From Altererythrobacter sp. KTW20L (lineage in GTDB: Bacteria > Pseudomonadota > Alphaproteobacteria > Sphingomonadales > Sphingomonadaceae): DNA of 64,000 bases. The position numbers and the translations under genes were made by a program. Below, in pieces: positions 59,961-64,000 of this stretch. Each line of letters opens with the position of its first letter. Position 1 is the stretch's first letter. Under the pieces are notes generated by a model, which worked only from the letters and a program-made list of their open reading frames with translations, did not search any database and had not been told where the DNA came from. The DNA lies in NCBI RefSeq assembly GCF_023501975.1, contig NZ_JAMFLH010000004.1:1-64000 (forward strand), written 5' to 3'.

Positions 59961-60820
59961 CCCCCGATATCCGCGCCCAGCTCGAAAGCTTCGGCACTGC
60001 GCTGTCGCCCGCCATGCTGGGCGGGACGCAAGGCCTGATGGCCAGCATGAGCCGGGGCATGGCGGCGGCCACCCGCGTGCAGCGCGACCTGTCCTATGGC
60101 CCGGACGAACGCCACCGGCTCGACCTGTTCAACCGCGACGGGCTGTCGCAAGCGCCGGTGTTCGTGTTTGTCCACGGCGGCGGGTTCGTCATGGGCGACA
60201 AGCACACCGAAGGATCGCCGTTCTATTCCAACATGGGCGATTTTGCAGCGCGCCACGGCTTTGTCGGTGTGACGGTGACCTACCGCCTCGCGCCCGCCAA
60301 CCGCTTCCCTTCCGGCCCGGACGACCTGGCGCTGGTGATGGACTGGCTACGCGCCAATGTGGCAGCGCATGGCGGCGATCCCAAGCGGATCGTGCTGGCG
60401 GGCCAGTCTGCCGGGGCGACCCATGTCGCAGGCTATCTCGCCCACCGCCGCGACCATGCCATGGGCACGGCGGGCGCGGTGCTGATGAGCGGCATTTACG
60501 ATACCCTGACCGCCGAACCCAACCACTTTGCCGAGGCCTATTATGGCGATGACCGCAAGGGCTGGGGTCCGGCATCATGCATGGCGGGCCTGCTGGCGAG
60601 CGACGTGCCGATGCAGTTTTCGGTCGCTGAGTTCGATCCCGACGATTTCCACCGCCAGGCCGCACAGGTCGTCACCCAGTGGACGCAGACAAAGGGGCGC
60701 TACCCCGAAATGCAGTTCCTCACCGGCCACAACCACCTGTCACCGGCGCTCAGCGTGGGGTCCGACCAGCGCGAGGTGGAGCGCATGATCGCCGGGTTTG
60801 TGCGGCGCGTTACGGGCTGA
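59957..60820 (+). CDS. Alpha/beta hydrolase, hormone-sensitive-lipase type
   Basis: 287 residues. Oxyanion motif HGGGFVMGD near 73, nucleophile [12 protein letters not shown] near 153, catalytic His probable in GHNHLSP near 257. Cleaves small acyl esters; its place in the pathway is likely the last step of the ALDH-ADH operon. Confidence 0.9.
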   Translation: MTPDIRAQLESFGTALSPAMLGGTQGLMASMSRGMAAATRVQRDLSYGPDERHRLDLFNRDGLSQAPVFVFVHGGGFVMGDKHTEGSPFYSNMGDFAARHGFVGVTVTYRLAPANRFPSGPDDLALVMDWLRANVAAHGGDPKRIVLAGQSAGATHVAGYLAHRRDHAMGTAGAVLMSGIYDTLTAEPNHFAEAYYGDDRKGWGPASCMAGLLASDVPMQFSVAEFDPDDFHRQAAQVVTQWTQTKGRYPEMQFLTGHNHLSPALSVGSDQREVERMIAGFVRRVTG

Positions 60821-60854
60821 TGGACGAAAATGTGGTGAAAATATGATCGCTGCG

Positions 60855-60879
60855 GGAACGCCAGCGACGCGCCACCGTT
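60855..60879 (+). promoter_or_regulatory. Putative EcfG (general stress sigma factor) promoter
   Basis: GGAAC (60855-60859) and CGTT (60876-60879), 16-bp spacing, exactly like the site at 12686. Start of transcription near 60886, just before the AAGGAG box of the lipoprotein gene. Confidence 0.65.
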
Positions 60880-60909
60880 TTGCTCCTTGAACAAACAAGG
60901 AGACGGACA

Positions 60910-61143
60910 TTGCGCAAACTCATCACCTCGGCTGCCGCCGGCATCGCGCTCATCGGGCTTTCGGCCTGCGACGTTGAGCAGACCGAAGAAGGCGAAATGC
61001 CCGAAGTTTCGGTCGAAGGCGGCAACCTGCCCGAATATAACGTCGATGTTCCCGAAGTGGTCGTCGGCACCGAGGAACGCACGATCGACGTTCCCGTTAT
61101 CGGTGTTGAACCGGCCGATGCTAGCGCCGAAGGCGATAACTGA
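60910..61143 (+). CDS. Small acidic lipoprotein, stress-promoter-driven
   Basis: 77 residues from TTG at 60910 after an AAGGAG box. Signal peptide with lipobox AAGIALIGLSAC; the mature part is very acidic (EQTEEGEMPEVSVEGG, NVDVPEVVVGTEERTIDVP) with repeated VPxV units. A known kind of small envelope lipoprotein in sphingomonads, no named family assigned by me. Likely under general-stress control. Confidence 0.65.
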   Translation: MRKLITSAAAGIALIGLSACDVEQTEEGEMPEVSVEGGNLPEYNVDVPEVVVGTEERTIDVPVIGVEPADASAEGDN

Positions 61144-61170
61144 GTTTGCCGCGATAGTGCGGCCGGGACA

Positions 61171-61494
61171 CTAGTCCCGGCTGGCACAATCTATGCACAA
61201 AGCCGCCTCGGGCCGCGCTTCCAGCCGGCCCGGGGCGACTTGTTTTCCGCAGCTGACGCATTCGCCATAGGTTCCGTCCGCAATCCGGTCGAGCGCACGG
61301 CGGACAGAGGCGATGGTGTTGCGGGCGTTGACCGCCTGTCCATCGAGCGAATCGTCGTCCTCCAGCTGCACGGCGCGTTCTTCCCAGTCGGGATCGGCCG
61401 GCTCGGCCAGGTCGCGCTCGATATTGGCGAGCCGTGCTTCGAGTTCGGCCAGTTGCGCTTCGAGCGTGGCTTTGGCGGCAGAATGATCGGTCAT
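61171..61494 (-). CDS. TraR/DksA family zinc-finger protein
   Basis: 108 residues from ATG at 61494 with AAGGAG upstream. An N-terminal coiled-coil helix (AKATLEAQLAELEARLANIERDLAE) precedes a C4 zinc finger, CVSCG ... CIDC near 80-104. Small DksA-like proteins modulate RNA polymerase in starvation. Its stop lies in the loop of a GCCGGGAC / GTCCCGGC hairpin (61162-61181). It is followed upstream by the second dioxygenase gene after 14 bp. Confidence 0.85.
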   Translation of the reverse strand: MTDHSAAKATLEAQLAELEARLANIERDLAEPADPDWEERAVQLEDDDSLDGQAVNARNTIASVRRALDRIADGTYGECVSCGKQVAPGRLEARPEAALCIDCASRD

Positions 61495-61508
61495 TTCACA
61501 TAACTCCT

Positions 61509-62918
61509 TCAGGCTGCAACCCAGCAGCCATGGAAACACATCGGCTGCCCGAATGGCAGTTTGATCGTAGCGAGTGGCGGGCGCGATACGTCGTTCCCGT
61601 CGAGGATGAGCAGGTCCATGCGCTTTTCCGCCATGCGGTCGACCGCGACCAGCAGGTAGCCGTCACCTTCGGGTGCATCGGGCGTGCGTGGCACGAAGAC
61701 CGGTTCCTGGCTCGCGGCACCCTGCAATTCGTGGACCTTCATCGCGCCCGTTGCCCAGTCGATCTGGCCGATCCCCATCTGCGGGAAATCGCGCAGGGCG
61801 AAATAGCCGAAGCGGTACTTTTGCATGGCAAAGCGGTCGTCGATCTTGGGCATGTCGCCCAGTGCGCCGGTGACCGGCTCCAGCGTCACCGCCTCGGCAT
61901 CGGGCTTGGAAAGGTCGAAGGTGATGCGGGTGATCCGGGTGATCGTTTCCGGCATGGCAGGCAGGTTGCCATGCTTGTCCTTGAAGAAGCTGAAGCAGTT
62001 GCCCGGGCTGCACGGCGTGTCGATGATCACCTTGCTGCCTTCGGTATAGGCATTCATTACGTGGCCCATCACGATGCCCGGAATATCGAACCAGCGCATG
62101 TCGCGCGCCGGATCGCCGTCACGCGGCATGACGCCCCACTTGCTGGGCAGGTCGGGATCATATTCGTAATAGGCCCCGCCGCTGCGCAGCCGCGCTTCGC
62201 TGGCCACCAGCGGCATGATCGGCAGGACGATATGTTCGCGGGTGATGCCCCAATCGTGGCTGAGGCCGGGGTAGGGGGTGTGGAACCACTGTTCGCGCAC
62301 CAGTTTCCCGTCTTTGTCGAACACGTGGAGGCTGGCGTCGGTCGTCGGTTCGCCTGCGGCAAACACGCCATAGCTCCACCATTCGCCGGTGACGGGATCA
62401 ATCTTCGGATGGGCGGTGAGCGCGGTCGATTTTAGCGCGCCGAACTCGCCCACATCCAGCGTTTCCAGTGTGTCGGGATCGAGCCGGTAGGGGCGGCTGT
62501 CCTCGCGCAGGGCGAACAGCTCGCCGTGGTGGGCAAAGGCATAGGTATTGCCGGTGTTGTCGCGGTTGGGCAGGTTGGATACGCTCTCGTCATCGGTGTG
62601 CTTGTTGCGATAGGTGCCGTAGAGCCGCCGCCGCGCGGCCATTTCGGCCTTCAGCCGGTCGGTCTTCACATAGCGGCTGCGATAGGAAACGTGACCGTCC
62701 TCGAACTTGAACATCGAGAACATGCCGTCGCCGTTTAAAATGATGTCGTCTTCCAGCGTGGGGTACAGCCGGTCACCGCCGGTGCGGTAATAGGCCCCGT
62801 TGCGCAGGGCTTCGGGGATCTCGCCTTCCACTTCGCATTCGAAGACATCGGCCTCGAACCGCATCGGCATGCGCTTCTGCAGCGCGAAGCTGGCGAATGG
62901 ATGAAAAAGTTCCGGCAT
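61509..62918 (-). CDS. Carotenoid-oxygenase family, lignostilbene dioxygenase-like (second copy)
   Basis: 469 residues from ATG at 62918 with a GGGAGAG box. Four His ligands: AHPKIDP near 165, SHDWGIT near 215, GHVMNAY near 280 and FHGCW near 464. Close in plan to the copy at 36512 but clearly diverged. An NTF2-like gene is divergent at 62999. A lignostilbene dioxygenase next to an NTF2-like lyase matches the two-enzyme step for beta-1 lignin dimers described in Novosphingobium (LdpA / LSD). Confidence 0.85.
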   Translation of the reverse strand: MPELFHPFASFALQKRMPMRFEADVFECEVEGEIPEALRNGAYYRTGGDRLYPTLEDDIILNGDGMFSMFKFEDGHVSYRSRYVKTDRLKAEMAARRRLYGTYRNKHTDDESVSNLPNRDNTGNTYAFAHHGELFALREDSRPYRLDPDTLETLDVGEFGALKSTALTAHPKIDPVTGEWWSYGVFAAGEPTTDASLHVFDKDGKLVREQWFHTPYPGLSHDWGITREHIVLPIMPLVASEARLRSGGAYYEYDPDLPSKWGVMPRDGDPARDMRWFDIPGIVMGHVMNAYTEGSKVIIDTPCSPGNCFSFFKDKHGNLPAMPETITRITRITFDLSKPDAEAVTLEPVTGALGDMPKIDDRFAMQKYRFGYFALRDFPQMGIGQIDWATGAMKVHELQGAASQEPVFVPRTPDAPEGDGYLLVAVDRMAEKRMDLLILDGNDVSRPPLATIKLPFGQPMCFHGCWVAA

Positions 62919-62998
62919 TGCTCTCTCCCTTTTGATAGGGTCAATGTGAGCCATTAGCCCCACAGTTCAAGCGGGCATTTGACGGGAGACAAAGGAAG

Positions 62999-63565
62999 AT
63001 GACTTCAACCAGCCATGGGCCCTGCTGGCCGGACGGTGTGCCGCAGATCATGCCGGCCGACGATCGCGGAGAGATCACAGAGCTTTACGCGCGCTATGCC
63101 TGGGGCATCGACCTGGCGGATGAGGAACAGGCCATCGCCACTTTCGCCCGCGATGCCGAATTCGACCACCTTTGGCAGGGCAAGGTGCGCGGCCACGATG
63201 CCATCCGCGAGAACCTGCGCAAGCTGTGGTACGACCGGCAACACTGGTGGTACGGTCGCCAGCACATGATGAACCACTTCATCATGGATCCCCACCCCGA
63301 AGGTGCGCGGGTGCGCTGCTTTTTCCAGATCCTGCAGTGGAACGCCGATTACAAGAACAACTTCGTGTTCGGCATCGGCACGCGCGATGACCGGCTGGTC
63401 AGGGAAGACGGGCGGTGGAAGTTCTGGCGCCTGACGGTCAATGCCTGGACCGAGACCGACCAGGTGCCGTGGAAGGGCGACCGCACCCTGCCGCAGCGCC
63501 CGCCCTATACCATGCCGCCCGCCGATACCCGCCCGTTCGACGAGCAGACGGGCGATCCGTTCTAG
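62999..63565 (+). CDS. NTF2-like protein, candidate lignin-dimer lyase
   Basis: 188 residues. NTF2-like pattern: GEITELYARYAWGIDLADEEQAIATFARDAEFDHL near 24-58 and a long strand set with HMMNHFIMDPHPEGARVRCFFQILQW near 89-114. A run of His and Trp in the pocket region (YDRQHWWYGRQHMMNHF) is notable. Divergent from the dioxygenase gene by 80 bp, as expected for a gamma-formaldehyde lyase and lignostilbene dioxygenase pair. The chemistry is inferred from context. Confidence 0.7.
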   Translation: MTSTSHGPCWPDGVPQIMPADDRGEITELYARYAWGIDLADEEQAIATFARDAEFDHLWQGKVRGHDAIRENLRKLWYDRQHWWYGRQHMMNHFIMDPHPEGARVRCFFQILQWNADYKNNFVFGIGTRDDRLVREDGRWKFWRLTVNAWTETDQVPWKGDRTLPQRPPYTMPPADTRPFDEQTGDPF

Positions 63566-63840
63566 GCCTTTTTCCGGCCCTTCTGGCCCGGAATGGTGGC
63601 GAGCTTGCGGACTTTCTTCTCGCCCTTGCGCGCCTTCTTCTTCCCCTGGCCTTTGGCGAGAACCGCCTCGGCCAGGCGGCGGACCGAAGCCACACGAGGG
63701 CGGAACTTGCGGTCAAGGATGGCCTGCGCCAGTTCCTTCAGGCCAAGCGCATCCTGATCCAGCGGGGCGGGTGGCTGGGCCTGCTGTTCGGCCTTTGGTT
63801 CGGCCTGCGGCCGGTCGGCCTGTTCGTCTGCCTTGGTCAT
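63562..63840 (-). CDS. Hypothetical basic protein
   Basis: 92 residues. Gln/Ala-rich N-terminus, then a helical LKELAQAILDRKFRPRVASVRRLAEAVL, then a Lys/Arg-rich tail (KGQGKKKARKGEKKVRK). It could bind nucleic acid. Overlaps the converging NTF2-like gene end by 4 bp. No family is recognised. Confidence 0.5.
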   Translation of the reverse strand: MTKADEQADRPQAEPKAEQQAQPPAPLDQDALGLKELAQAILDRKFRPRVASVRRLAEAVLAKGQGKKKARKGEKKVRKLATIPGQKGRKKA

Positions 63841-64000
63841 GGAAAAACCTGCTCCCCTGTCATGCTATTTTTTTCACACAAGGGCTTTCGCGCCGCCATC
63901 GCAAGGCTTGCGCGTTATCGTCACAAAACTGTCAAACTACTCATGACCCTGCTGCACTGCGTTCGCCCACGCGCAGTTCAGGAGTGCATCCCAGCCAGTC

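Noticed and set aside
1-64000. CRISPR arrays, prophage and insertion sequences
   Set aside because: No regular direct-repeat array, no phage structural, integrase or transposase gene was found. The only mobile-like signals are REP-type repeats and the GIY-YIG element.

Overview
The window is GC-rich (about two thirds G+C by eye) and looks like the chromosome of an alphaproteobacterium of the order Sphingomonadales (Sphingomonadaceae or Erythrobacteraceae). The main evidence is the NDUFA12-homologue / DUF2155 / aat order, the trnW / secE / nusG / rplK / rplA block, REP-type repeats of the kind seen in sphingomonads, and a large set of lignin-aromatic catabolic genes, including a LigM/DesA-type folate-dependent O-demethylase and two lignostilbene-dioxygenase-like proteins. 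No prophage, integrase, transposase or CRISPR array was seen.

Layout. 0-12.4 kb is mostly core or housekeeping: a TonB fragment, a mannose-1-phosphate guanylyltransferase, DUF2721, a PHA-granule-type protein, an XpaC-like/TelA pair, DUF389 and MAPEG membrane proteins, a lower-GC patch with an outer-membrane beta-barrel gene, a fatty-acyl-AMP ligase, recX, DUF192, the complex I NDUFA12 homologue, DUF2155 and aat. 12.4-17 kb holds tRNA-Trp(CCA), a stress-promoter-driven small ORF, an AGCS symporter and the secE-nusG-rplK-rplA block. 17-21.7 kb holds a GIY-YIG ORF framed by REP hairpins, soluble transhydrogenase, a CinA-type protein and a Baeyer-Villiger-type monooxygenase. From 21.8 to 63.6 kb there is an almost unbroken catabolic region. 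It contains folD-metF-O-demethylase; IclR with a MetE-like protein; GMC oxidoreductase; three SDR/NmrA reductases; seven or more NTF2/SnoaL-like small proteins; two carotenoid-oxygenase-family (lignostilbene dioxygenase-like) enzymes; an aromatic-acid-type MFS transporter; a vanillyl-alcohol-oxidase/4-cresol-dehydrogenase-type flavoprotein with its cytochrome c; a tannase/feruloyl esterase; two quinohemoprotein dehydrogenases; two aldehyde dehydrogenases; a Zn alcohol dehydrogenase; an HSL-type esterase; and a TonB receptor.

How the genes may work together (inference): the TonB receptor and MFS permease import phenylpropanoid or lignin dimers. Periplasmic PQQ and flavocytochrome dehydrogenases and the esterase start oxidation and hydrolysis. 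GMC, SDR and ALDH enzymes process side chains, NTF2-like lyases and lignostilbene dioxygenases cleave dimers, and the O-demethylase with MetF/FolD returns methoxyl carbon to the folate pool.

The strongest non-gene observations are as follows. (1) A perfect TAAC-N4-GTTA palindrome lies in four separate divergent intergenic regions of the catabolic region, which suggests one shared regulon. (2) A GIY-YIG nuclease ORF is bounded by inverted REP hairpins, and an internally deleted miniature relative lies elsewhere in the window. (3) Two GGAAC-N16-CGTT (EcfG general-stress) promoters each sit directly before a small gene. (4) A second, unrelated ~100-bp repeat family has two copies.
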